Shown piece by piece: positions 1-6,306 of a stretch of 6,682 nucleotides of DNA (positions are counted from its first letter, which is position 1; every line of letters starts with the position of its first letter). The notes under the pieces were generated by a model that searched no databases, had not been told where the DNA came from, and was given only the letters and a program-made list of their open reading frames with translations. Both the position numbers and the translations under genes were made by a program. Source of the DNA: Candidatus Mcinerneyibacteriota bacterium (GTDB lineage Bacteria; AUK180; JAQVHJ01); contig DAOVMD010000171.1 of assembly GCA_030630935.1 (NCBI GenBank), positions 1 to 6,682 of the forward strand, written 5' to 3'.

Positions 1-39
1 ATTGAAAAGAAGGATGATATAAAAGGAGAGCAGTCATAG
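1..39 (+). CDS. 3' end of an upstream gene (partial)
   Basis: Frame 1 is open from the window edge to a TAG at 37-39 and would encode the C-terminal tail IEKKDDIKGEQS. The tail is short, hydrophilic and charged, as expected for the end of a soluble protein. It stops only 4 bases before the next ATG, which fits the tight operon spacing downstream. Twelve residues are too few to identify the family. In related genomes surE can lie near lpxB, but nothing here proves that. A chance open frame this short is also possible. Confidence 0.4.
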   Translation: MEKKDDIKGEQS

Positions 40-43
40 TTAA

Positions 44-634
44 ATGGATTTTTTCAAGAAATTATTTAATAAGATAAGAACAAAATTAGGTTTTGTATCA
101 TCAATATTATTAATCTTAGCATCGAAAGAAAGTGTTCTAATAAACCTTTTTTTTACTGGGCTCTTCTTAATATTAATTGGTGAATTGATTCGAATCTGGT
201 CAGCGGGACATTTAAGAAAAACAAAAATTGTTGTTTGCTCAGGACCTTATAAATTTACACGGAATCCCTTATATATCGGGAGCTTCTTTATCTTAACGGG
301 ATTTCTAATTATTATTCAAAGCTGGATAGCTGCTATTATTATACTTCCATTATTTTTAATTGTATACCCATTGACAATTAAGAAGGAAGAGAAACATCTG
401 TTAAATAAATTCGGGGATGAATTTCAGGAATATATGAATAATGTACCACGGTTCTTTCCCAGGTTCAAGGCAGGTGATTGTTCAAGTGATGAAAAATTTG
501 ATTTTCAACTTATGATAAAAAACCGAGAATATCAATCAGTCCTCGCCAGCATTGCTCTTTCAATTATATTCTGGTTCGGGTTCGGATATCAATTACGAGT
601 TTTAATCATTGATTTATTCAATAAACTATTTTAA
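44..634 (+). CDS. ICMT/PEMT-like integral membrane methyltransferase
   Basis: This is a 196-residue membrane protein of the isoprenylcysteine carboxyl methyltransferase / phospholipid methyltransferase superfamily, whose members use S-adenosylmethionine to methylate lipid or lipid-linked groups at the membrane. Hydrophobic segments lie at about residues 15-27, 31-52, 77-93, 95-112 and 165-185. The family signature is clear: G55-H56 after the second segment, then G67-P68-Y69 with R73-N74-P75-L76-Y77-I78-G79, and the C-terminal block E115-E116, F123-G124, Y130 and V134-P135-R136-F137-F138-P139. The GPY...RNPLYIG and EE...FG...Y...VPRF blocks form the SAM pocket in characterised ICMT enzymes. 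An AGGAG at 24-28 lies 15 bases upstream of the ATG, longer than usual, and the ATG follows the upstream stop by 4 bases. About 55 residues after VPRFFP, including a last hydrophobic segment, go beyond the minimal family core. Bacteria do not normally prenylate proteins, so the substrate is unknown and lipid methylation is only a guess. Confidence 0.85.
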   Translation: MDFFKKLFNKIRTKLGFVSSILLILASKESVLINLFFTGLFLILIGELIRIWSAGHLRKTKIVVCSGPYKFTRNPLYIGSFFILTGFLIIIQSWIAAIIILPLFLIVYPLTIKKEEKHLLNKFGDEFQEYMNNVPRFFPRFKAGDCSSDEKFDFQLMIKNREYQSVLASIALSIIFWFGFGYQLRVLIIDLFNKLF

Positions 635-644
635 TTTTAGCATT

Positions 645-669
645 TAGAGATATCAATAATATGTCTCTA
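645..669. repeat. Intergenic inverted repeat between methyltransferase and lpxB
   Basis: The arms TAGAGATAT (645-653) and ATGTCTCTA (661-669) pair over 9 positions, including one G-U, around the 7-base loop CAATAAT. The hairpin fills most of the 49-base gap and ends 14 bases before the lpxB start. No T-run follows on the + strand, so it does not look like an intrinsic terminator. It could be an mRNA processing or stability element, or a dyad binding site. I cannot choose between these. Confidence 0.45.
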
Positions 670-683
670 CGAAAAATAAATAT

Positions 684-1814
684 ATGAAAAAAGTATTAAT
701 TGTTGCAGGCGAAGCATCGGGAGATATTCATGGTGCTAACCTTGTGAAGGCAGTAAAAAAACTCAACTCTGATATTAAGTTCTTCGGAATGGGTGGTAAT
801 CAGATGAAGGCTGCAGGAGTAGATATCCTATATCACATTAAAGAATTTGGTGTGGTCGGATTATTTGAAGTATTAAAAAAGGTACCAGCCCTGAAAAAAA
901 TACAAAAACATTTCATTTCGATTGTTGAGAATGAACATCCTGACCTGGTCATTTTAATTGACTATCCGGGTTTTAATATTCGCCTTGCAGAAAAGCTCAA
1001 GGGCAAAAACACAAAGATTCTCTATTATATTTTACCTCAAGTTTGGGCATGGGGAAAAGGCAGGATTGAGAAGATGGCATATCTTACTGACGCGATGGCA
1101 TCTATCATTCCTTTCGAGCCTGAAATATTTAATAAATTCGGAGGGAACTGTACATATATTGGTCACCCTTTAATTCATCGAATTGAATCATATACATTTA
1201 ATCACGATTTAATTAAGAGATTAAGAAATAGGGAAGGAAAAAACATCCTGATCTTACCCGGAAGCAGGATGAATGAGATTGAAAAGATTTTTCCTGTAAT
1301 GGTTCAGACTGCCGAAATTATTAATTCAAAAATGCAGGATGAGAAAGTTACATTTTATATCTCAGTTGCCGAGACAATTGATAAAGCGGAGATATCAAAG
1401 AGATTAAAAGGAGTAAATTTCAGGTTTAAGCTTTTCACGGAAAATTTATATGAGCATTTGAAATCTGCAGATTTTGCAGTTGTAACATCCGGAACTGCCA
1501 CACTTGAGACAGCTTTATTTAATCTTCCTATGGTTCTATTATATAAAACATCTGGCCTGACATATTCCTTAGCAAAGTTACTTGTAAAAGTTGATAATAT
1601 TGGGTTAGTGAATATTATATCGGGTAAAAAGATTGTTAATGAATATATTCAGAGTTTAGATCCTTCTGTAATTGCAGATGAGATTATACAGTTAATTCAA
1701 GCTCCAGAGAAACTTGAAGCAATAAAGAGAGAGTTATTAAAAGTTCAAAATAAACTTGGTAAAAAGAATGCTTCGGAGAATGGTGCAAAGATGCTGATCA
1801 GCATGCTGGGTTGA
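684..1814 (+). CDS. lpxB: Lipid-A-disaccharide synthase
   Basis: LpxB is a GT19-family glycosyltransferase. It joins UDP-2,3-diacylglucosamine to 2,3-diacylglucosamine-1-phosphate (lipid X), giving the lipid A disaccharide and UDP at the inner face of the cytoplasmic membrane. The 376-residue length matches full-size LpxB (about 380). Signatures run in order: the N-terminal loop G9-E10-A11-S12-G13-D14, D93-Y94-P95-G96-F97-N98, P118-Q119-V120-W121-A122-W123, G160-H161-P162, L191-P192-G193-S194-R195 and the UDP-binding S269-G270-T271-A272-T273-L274-E275. All are intact, so the enzyme should be active. The ATG has no Shine-Dalgarno site; an A-rich stretch precedes it, a start context common in Bacteroidota relatives. 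It follows the membrane methyltransferase by 49 bases and precedes the helicase gene by 3 bases, which suggests one transcript. Its presence implies an LPS or lipooligosaccharide outer membrane. No other lpx gene lies in the window. Confidence 0.97.
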   Translation: MKKVLIVAGEASGDIHGANLVKAVKKLNSDIKFFGMGGNQMKAAGVDILYHIKEFGVVGLFEVLKKVPALKKIQKHFISIVENEHPDLVILIDYPGFNIRLAEKLKGKNTKILYYILPQVWAWGKGRIEKMAYLTDAMASIIPFEPEIFNKFGGNCTYIGHPLIHRIESYTFNHDLIKRLRNREGKNILILPGSRMNEIEKIFPVMVQTAEIINSKMQDEKVTFYISVAETIDKAEISKRLKGVNFRFKLFTENLYEHLKSADFAVVTSGTATLETALFNLPMVLLYKTSGLTYSLAKLLVKVDNIGLVNIISGKKIVNEYIQSLDPSVIADEIIQLIQAPEKLEAIKRELLKVQNKLGKKNASENGAKMLISMLG

Positions 1815-1817
1815 AAT

Positions 1818-4436
1818 ATGGAATTCAAACTAATCTTTCACAAAAAAAGTACTTGTAAGGTCTTCAATGAGAAAGGAGATCTAATAAAAAACTTTGGAAA
1901 GTTAACTCTTCCCGAAGAGATTGATAGACTAAAGGAATTGGAATTTTCTGATGAAGACGTATTAATATTCATTTCAAAATCCCTTGGTTTAAGCAACAAC
2001 CTATATCTTAGCTATAATATTCTTCCTTTCTATCAGATCTTTCAATTTTTCTATCCCTTAATCAAATCAAAAGTTCTGGATGATATCTATACTTCATTAT
2101 TTAAAGATAAGCAGGCTTTAAAAAGTAAGACTGAAGGAATTCGAATCTCATTGATATTTCAAAAGTTAATTAATAAAATCTCAAAAATCGATAATCGAGT
2201 AAAAGATATTATTATTAATCTAACTGATGGAACTCCAATTTATGATATTACAAAGATTGTATCATCGGAATTCAGCTCAAACTTCAAGCTTGAAGATTTA
2301 AGTTTAGAAGATTCGATAAATGAGTATCTGAAGGACCGGACAAAGAGAACAGATAAAGAAATTATTGATGCTAAGATAGAAATTGGACAAGTCGATGATT
2401 TTTTTAAAAGATTAAATAAACGAGTTTCCTGGGGAGATTATGAGGATCGACCCGGTCAGATTGAAATGTCAAAGAAGATTTCTGACTTGCTGGGTAATGA
2501 ACAATTCTTAGTTGTAGAAGCAGGGACAGGTGTTGGGAAGTCCCTTGCATACCTGGTCCCCGGTATTCTTTATAATGAGCTAACTAATAAACAGCTTATT
2601 ATCTCAACAAAAACAAAGACTCTTCAGGAACAACTTTATAATAAAGATATACCTCATCTTCTTCAGTTAAGCGGAAAGAAAATTACTTATACAATTGCCA
2701 AGGGCCGCAGCAATTATTTATGCTTAAGAAAATTATTCCAGATGCTAAGGAATGTTAGGCGGTCAATTCCATTAGAGAGATATTATGATATTGCAAGAAC
2801 TTTAATCTGGGTATTTGATACAAAGTTTGGGGACGTGAACGAGATCTTTGAGAAGAAATCATCAAACTGGATAAAAAATAAACTTAAATCCTTCAGTATA
2901 GATTGTTTAGGAAAGAGATGTAAATTCTCAAGAAGTTGTTTTATTGAAAAGGCAAAAAGAAGTATTCGCAGTACTGATATTGTAATTGTTAATCATGCTT
3001 TATTTTTTGCCGGGATTAATATTGATAAATTTTTCCCTGATCTTCACTCAGTAGTTTTTGATGAGGCTCATAGCCTTGAAGAGATTGCAACAGATGCATT
3101 TGGGATGGAAATAGCACTTAGTAAATTATTACGAGTATTTCATTTCCTCTTTCATTTTGAGAAGGGTTATCAATGGGGTTCATTAGCGGATGTAAAAGTT
3201 GAATTTAAAAAATTGAAGTTCGAAGATTCTTTAAGTAAAGTTGATGAATTTATAAAAGACCTTGAGTTCAGAAAGACAAATCTCCAAATGATATTTGATG
3301 AGATTACAAAGTTATATTCTAAATTAAATAAAGGTAATTCCGCCAAATTCAGATTTAGAATCACAGAATTAAATTATTTTGATGTTATTAAAACAAGGTT
3401 AGAAGAGATTAAAACAGAACTATCACCTTTAATCTCCGGTCTGAGTGAAATTCAAAAACTTATACTGAAAACAAAGATAGGCGATTTAACTAAATATTCT
3501 GATGACCTTGAATTAAAGAAGTTAAGAATAATTGAAGACACTGCTATTATTGATTCTATCCTTGATGGAAGATTAAAAGATTTTGTTTATATTTTGGAAG
3601 TTGATGCTTACGATAAGGAGCACGCGAAATTAACAATTTATCCGATTGATGTGGGAGACCTGATGAATGACCTGGTTTATCCGAAGATTGGAAATGCAAT
3701 TTTCACTTCTGCAACTCTGTCAGTTGGAAATAATTTCAGGTTTTTTGAGAAAAGAATTGGTTTGGATCAAATCAAGGATAAAGTTGAGAATTTAGTCGTT
3801 CCTTCTCCATTTGACTATAAAAAGAATTCAAGGGTAATCGTACCTGTAAATTTCCCGGACCCGCGCCATGATTCATTCAATCAAAGAGTCACAGATATTC
3901 TAGATCGATTTATTGACTATAAAGAAGGTAGGATGATGGTCTTGTTTACATCATATTATATGCTAAATCAAGTCTATGAAATGTTAGGGTCACCACCTAA
4001 TATTCTTGCCCAGGGAATCTCAGGTTCAAGGGAATCAATACTAAGACGATTTAAAGAGGCTCCGGAAGCTAAATGTATTTTTGGAACTAGCAGTTTCTGG
4101 GAAGGAATTGATCTTCCTGGTAACATCTTAACATCATTGATTATTGTAAAGATTCCTTTTCCTGTACCTACAGATCCGTTAATTGAAGCGAAAAGTGAAG
4201 CCCTTGAAAAACAAGGTCTTAACCCGTTTATGGAACTATCGTTGCCAATTGCTGGAATCAAATTAAAACAGGGATTTGGCAGATTAATTCGACGAAAAAC
4301 AGATAAAGGTATAATTGCAATACTTGATACCAGGTTAAGAACAAAAAGATATGGTTCAATTCTCTTGAGTACATTACCATCAAGGAATTTTTTATTTTTA
4401 AAACAAGACCTAACCCGAAAAGATGTTGAGATATAG
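1818..4436 (+). CDS. DinG/XPD-family iron-sulfur DNA helicase
   Basis: This is an 872-residue superfamily 2 helicase of the XPD/DinG/RAD3 group, whose members unwind DNA 5'-3' using ATP and act on damaged, forked or R-loop DNA. Walker A is G236-T237-G238-V239-G240-K241-S242, followed by the STKTKTLQEQL motif Ia. Four cysteines, C302, C363, C368 and C374, have the CX4CX5C spacing of the DinG 4Fe-4S domain. Next come VNHALFF, Walker B D415-E416-A417-H418, TSATLS (630-635), W761-E762-G763-I764-D765 and motif VI Q818-G819-F820-G821-R822-L823-I824-R825. All motors and the cluster look intact. Residues 1 to about 205 lie where DinG fusions of Firmicutes carry a DnaQ-like exonuclease, but I see no DxE or other exonuclease motif there, so this lysine-rich domain is unassigned. 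The ATG lies 3 bases after the lpxB stop with no clear Shine-Dalgarno site, so translational coupling is likely. It could be annotated dinG, but orthology to E. coli dinG is not established. Confidence 0.93.
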   Translation: MEFKLIFHKKSTCKVFNEKGDLIKNFGKLTLPEEIDRLKELEFSDEDVLIFISKSLGLSNNLYLSYNILPFYQIFQFFYPLIKSKVLDDIYTSLFKDKQALKSKTEGIRISLIFQKLINKISKIDNRVKDIIINLTDGTPIYDITKIVSSEFSSNFKLEDLSLEDSINEYLKDRTKRTDKEIIDAKIEIGQVDDFFKRLNKRVSWGDYEDRPGQIEMSKKISDLLGNEQFLVVEAGTGVGKSLAYLVPGILYNELTNKQLIISTKTKTLQEQLYNKDIPHLLQLSGKKITYTIAKGRSNYLCLRKLFQMLRNVRRSIPLERYYDIARTLIWVFDTKFGDVNEIFEKKSSNWIKNKLKSFSIDCLGKRCKFSRSCFIEKAKRSIRSTDIVIVNHALFFAGINIDKFFPDLHSVVFDEAHSLEEIATDAFGMEIALSKLLRVFHFLFHFEKGYQWGSLADVKVEFKKLKFEDSLSKVDEFIKDLEFRKTNLQMIFDEITKLYSKLNKGNSAKFRFRITELNYFDVIKTRLEEIKTELSPLISGLSEIQKLILKTKIGDLTKYSDDLELKKLRIIEDTAIIDSILDGRLKDFVYILEVDAYDKEHAKLTIYPIDVGDLMNDLVYPKIGNAIFTSATLSVGNNFRFFEKRIGLDQIKDKVENLVVPSPFDYKKNSRVIVPVNFPDPRHDSFNQRVTDILDRFIDYKEGRMMVLFTSYYMLNQVYEMLGSPPNILAQGISGSRESILRRFKEAPEAKCIFGTSSFWEGIDLPGNILTSLIIVKIPFPVPTDPLIEAKSEALEKQGLNPFMELSLPIAGIKLKQGFGRLIRRKTDKGIIAILDTRLRTKRYGSILLSTLPSRNFLFLKQDLTRKDVEI

Positions 4437-4442
4437 AGAAAA

Positions 4443-5126
4443 ATGTTAACCAAATCAGAAATTATAAAGCACTTTGAAGATAAAGATATTGATGAAATCG
4501 GCACGAGATATTTGCTGGATCATATAAAAAGATTTAAATTTCTCATCAAGGTGTTGAATGATATTATTTCAGAAAAGAACAATCAATTGAAGAAAGTCTT
4601 GATAATAAGTCCTTCTTTTGAACTCGAGTTGATTCATAAGGAATTCCCTGATTTAATTTTACATTCAATCGGAATTAGAGGGATACACCTGACAGGGGAA
4701 CATATTAATTATAATTTAAATGAGGCAGATATATCAACCCTGCCGCCCGAAGTAAGAAATTTTGATATGGTGATTATGTGTGAAGTAATTGAACATCTAG
4801 CTCTATCGGGGAAAAAAGTATTTGAATTTATATCTCATTTAATTAAGAAGAATGGATATTTGATAATACAAACACCTAATGCTAAATCGCTTCGGTACAA
4901 AGTAAAAAAGAATATTAAACACGAAAGACATAAATGTGTTTATGCTATCGAAGATATAAAAAACTCTGCAGCTGCAACAGGATTTAAATTAAGCAAATAT
5001 TATTTTAGAAATTATTATACTTATCCTACAATTAGATGTAATCTTTATAATCTGGGAAGTATTTTCCTTAGCCCTTCACTGAAAGAGGGGATGACAGGAA
5101 TTTTAATTATGGATAAGGTAAAATAA
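4443..5126 (+). CDS. Class I SAM-dependent methyltransferase (Methyltransf_11/23-like)
   Basis: This 227-residue soluble protein shows the second half of a class I (Rossmann) methyltransferase clearly. F107-D108-M109-V110-I111-M112-C113-E114-V115-I116-E117-H118-L119 is the usual motif around strand 4. It is followed by a helix, then K-K-N-G-Y-L-I-I-Q-T-P-N (strand 5 and loop, ending at N146) and a late G-F in a variable C-terminal region. Motif I, which normally reads like VLDxGxGxG and holds SAM, is replaced by V52-L53-I54-I55-S56-P57-S58-F59-E60, without glycines. The fold assignment is strong, but SAM binding is less certain and the substrate is unknown. Related proteins methylate sugars, quinones or small lipids. 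The ATG is 6 bases after the helicase stop, behind only GAGAAAAA, so co-transcription is likely. The gene ends the tight block; the next gene is 47 bases on. Confidence 0.75.
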   Translation: MLTKSEIIKHFEDKDIDEIGTRYLLDHIKRFKFLIKVLNDIISEKNNQLKKVLIISPSFELELIHKEFPDLILHSIGIRGIHLTGEHINYNLNEADISTLPPEVRNFDMVIMCEVIEHLALSGKKVFEFISHLIKKNGYLIIQTPNAKSLRYKVKKNIKHERHKCVYAIEDIKNSAAATGFKLSKYYFRNYYTYPTIRCNLYNLGSIFLSPSLKEGMTGILIMDKVK

Positions 5127-5163
5127 TCTTGAAGAATATTTGTTTATATTAATATATTGAAAT

Positions 5164-5169
5164 GGAGGT
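5164..5169 (+). promoter_or_regulatory. Shine-Dalgarno site that sets the start at 5174
   Basis: GGAGGT at 5164-5169 is a near-perfect anti-16S match and lies 4 bases before the ATG at 5174. An in-frame ATG at 5162 overlaps this motif and has no upstream site of its own. The downstream ATG also begins a standard signal peptide (MKSFKF...). The shorter reading is therefore preferred. It is the strongest ribosome binding site in the window. Confidence 0.75.
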
Positions 5170-5173
5170 ACTT

Positions 5174-5911
5174 ATGAAAAGTTTCAAATTCTTATCTTTT
5201 TTTATTTTATTAACTGTAGTATTAAATCTATCTATACTTATTCCAGATGCAGCTGAACATGAGAATTGGTCTCCTAAACTTGTTGGTGGTTTTGGGTATC
5301 TCTCAGTAGGAATACAGAACCTGGATTTGAATAAATTAAACTACAGACTACAAAGAAATGGTTATCAATCATTCTCTTCAGAACCAATGGTATTCGGGGG
5401 TGGCGGTTATGGTGTAATTAATAAATTTATCATCGGCGGTGAAGGTTTTGGAATTATTGAGGAAGAAGTAATCTCTCCGAATGGTTTATATAAACAAAAA
5501 TTCTCTGCTGGGTATGGATTATTTAAAATAGGTTATATATTTTATTCTAATGCACAAAGAAATTTCTACGGATTATTCGGGATTGGCGGGGGAGGGCTTC
5601 AATTAAAGATTATCCAAAATACAATTCCAAATTTCCAGGGAATTCTTGAAAATCCTATGAGATCATCATTCCTGAGTAATTCATTTTTTATGTTTAATGT
5701 CGGGTTAGGATATACACAATTCTTTAAATTCAATAAAGAAAAAGGTCAAGCTGCAGGGTTTCTAATGGGTTTGGAAATTGGGTATAACTTTTCAATTCCT
5801 GAAGATACCTGGTTAATTGATGTGAAGGAGATTGGAGACGGTCCTAAGGTAGGAATAACAGGTTTATACTTCCGTATAAATTATGGTGGTGGTATTTTAA
5901 TAAAGAAATAA
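5174..5911 (+). CDS. Exported protein, probable small outer-membrane beta-barrel
   Basis: I do not recognise a named family. From the preferred ATG the product is 245 residues. It begins with a signal peptide: K2 and K5, a hydrophobic core at about 6-23, then P24-D25-A26-A27 as a likely cleavage area. There is no lipobox cysteine, so it is not a lipoprotein. The mature part is rich in glycine and aromatic residues in short alternating stretches (GGFGYLSVGI, GGGGYGVINKFIIGGEGFGII, FYGLFGIGGGGLQL, FMFNVGLGYTQFF, GFLMGLEIGYNF) and ends in a strand-like YFRINYGGGILIKK. This pattern suits a monomeric outer-membrane barrel of about 8 strands. The last residue is lysine rather than the phenylalanine of classical barrels, which weakens the call slightly. 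An in-frame ATG at 5162 would add four residues. The gene follows the methyltransferase gene by 47 bases, so it may be the tail of the operon or have its own promoter. Function is unknown. Confidence 0.7.
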   Translation: MKSFKFLSFFILLTVVLNLSILIPDAAEHENWSPKLVGGFGYLSVGIQNLDLNKLNYRLQRNGYQSFSSEPMVFGGGGYGVINKFIIGGEGFGIIEEEVISPNGLYKQKFSAGYGLFKIGYIFYSNAQRNFYGLFGIGGGGLQLKIIQNTIPNFQGILENPMRSSFLSNSFFMFNVGLGYTQFFKFNKEKGQAAGFLMGLEIGYNFSIPEDTWLIDVKEIGDGPKVGITGLYFRINYGGGILIKK

Positions 5912-5938
5912 GTGAATATCTATATTGATAATTTTAAA

Positions 5939-5964
5939 GAAAATAAATCTTGACAATTATTTTC
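5939..5964. repeat. A/T-rich inverted repeat around the tRNA promoter -35 box
   Basis: GAAAATAA (5939-5946) and TTATTTTC (5957-5964) are exact reverse complements separated by 10 bases, and the -35 hexamer lies in that loop. As RNA the stem is weak and could serve as a poor terminator for the preceding gene, with TTTTC and then TTTTA on its 3' side. As DNA it is a dyad centred on the -35 box and could be an operator. In such A/T-rich sequence it may also be chance. Confidence 0.3.
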
Positions 5965-5978
5965 TTTTATGATATAAT
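5950..5978 (+). promoter_or_regulatory. Consensus sigma70 promoter for the tRNA unit
   Basis: TTGACA at 5950-5955 and TATAAT at 5973-5978 are separated by exactly 17 bases, the ideal housekeeping sigma factor spacing. Transcription should start near 5985, a few bases before the first tRNA at 5992, leaving a very short leader. No GC-rich discriminator typical of stringently controlled tRNA promoters is visible (TCATATC follows the -10 box). Confidence 0.85.
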
Positions 5979-5991
5979 TCATATCTAATTG

Positions 5992-6068
5992 GGGCGGTTA
6001 GTTCAGCTGGTTAGAACGCATGCCTTACAAGCATGAGGTCACTGGTTCGAATCCAGTATCGCCCACCA
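5992..6068 (+). tRNA. tRNA-Val(UAC)
   Basis: A complete cloverleaf can be drawn. The acceptor stem GGGCGGT/ATCGCCC has 7 pairs including one G-U. The D stem is GTTC/GAAC. The anticodon stem CATGC/GCATG (6019-6023/6031-6035) is perfect, with loop CTTACAA. The T stem ACTGG/CCAGT carries loop TTCGAAT. The anticodon TAC at 6026-6028 reads valine GTA and probably other GTN codons. Discriminator A6065 is followed by encoded CCA at 6066-6068. It is the first gene after the consensus promoter. Confidence 0.97.
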
Positions 6069-6090
6069 TTATGCGTTCATTAATATTTCC

Positions 6091-6168
6091 GGGGTCGTAG
6101 TTCAATTGGTTAGAGCATCCCGATGTCTATCGGGAAAGTTCTAAGTTCGAGTCTCGTCGACCTCAACA
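6091..6168 (+). pseudogene. Degenerate tRNA-Asp copy with a rebuilt anticodon arm
   Basis: The acceptor stem GGGGTCG/CGACCTC and the D arm match the downstream tRNA-Asp, with one G-U in the acceptor. The anticodon arm is different: TCCCGAT (6118-6124) pairs perfectly with ATCGGGA (6129-6135) around the tetraloop GTCT, so a 7-base anticodon loop cannot form without breaking this stronger stem. GTC at 6125-6127 keeps the position of the Asp anticodon. The T stem CTAAG/CTCGT has two mismatches and a wobble, and the CCA end has become ACA at 6166-6168. These defects argue against a working tRNA. It lies inside the tRNA-Val/tRNA-Asp transcript and is presumably transcribed. Either it is a decaying copy, or it is a tRNA-like hairpin RNA with another role. 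Confidence 0.8.
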
Positions 6169-6190
6169 TTATGTGTTCATTAATATTTCC

Positions 6191-6267
6191 GGGGTCGTAG
6201 TTCAATTGGTTAGAGCACCTGCCTGTCACGCAGGAAGTTGCGAGTTCGAGTCTCGTCGACCCCGCCA
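6191..6267 (+). tRNA. tRNA-Asp(GUC)
   Basis: All arms are intact. The acceptor stem GGGGTCG/CGACCCC is perfect. The D stem is GTTC/GAGC. The anticodon stem CCTGC/GCAGG (6218-6222/6230-6234) has loop CTGTCAC with anticodon GTC at 6225-6227. The T stem GCGAG/CTCGT has one wobble and loop TTCGAGT. Discriminator G6264, an identity base for tRNA-Asp, is followed by encoded CCA at 6265-6267. It is the last gene of the tRNA unit and the functional member of the duplicated pair. Confidence 0.97.
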
Positions 6268-6280
6268 TTGTTTTTATATA

Positions 6281-6303
6281 AGCCAGCTTAGCTGGCTTTT
6301 TTT
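6281..6303 (+). terminator. Intrinsic terminator of the tRNA unit
   Basis: AGCCAGC (6281-6287) and GCTGGCT (6291-6297) form a perfect 7-pair stem with loop TTA, followed by six T residues (6298-6303). It lies 13 bases after the CCA of tRNA-Asp and should end that transcript. The next start codon is 3 bases beyond the T-run. Confidence 0.93.
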
Positions 6304-6306
6304 ATT

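Larger units (their letters stand above)
6067..6267 (+). repeat. Tandem duplication of a spacer plus tRNA-Asp unit
   Basis: Unit 1 (about 6067-6166) and unit 2 (about 6167-6267) are tandem copies of about 100 bases. The first 51 bases (6067-6117 and 6167-6217) differ only at 6074/6174 (C/T), and cover the intergenic spacer plus the acceptor 5' strand and D arm. Bases 6143-6168 align with 6242-6267 with few changes. The divergence is concentrated in the anticodon arm and T stem of unit 1. Near-identity of the non-coding spacer argues for a recent duplication or ongoing sequence conversion. Confidence 0.9.

Noticed and set aside
645-669. Hairpin before lpxB as a terminator
   Set aside because: No T-run follows on either strand, and the genes on both sides are co-directional and closely spaced.
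958-1173. 71-codon open frame on the plus strand
   Set aside because: It lies wholly inside lpxB in another frame, across conserved LpxB motifs, and has no family resemblance.
3170-3364. 64-codon minus-strand open frame
   Set aside because: It is antisense within the helicase gene, with no start context and no recognisable product.
3974-4504. 176-codon open frame on the minus strand
   Set aside because: It overlaps the helicase motifs WEGID and QGFGRLIR almost completely, gives no recognisable protein, and is best read as an antisense shadow of a strong coding gene.
5129-5158. Promoter for the exported protein (TTGAAG and TATATT, 18-base spacing)
   Set aside because: The implied start point would fall on the ribosome binding site at 5164-5169, and such A/T-rich matches are expected by chance here.
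5162-5173. ATG at 5162 as the start of the exported protein
   Set aside because: It overlaps the GGAGGT ribosome binding site that serves the ATG at 5174, and it would put MEVL ahead of a normal signal peptide.
6118-6135. Palindrome in the degenerate tRNA as an intrinsic terminator
   Set aside because: It is followed by AAGTTCT with no T-run, and an intact tRNA-Asp lies downstream in the same unit.
6091-6168. Second working tRNA-Asp
   Set aside because: The anticodon arm folds into a tetraloop hairpin, the T stem has mismatches and the CCA end is ACA.
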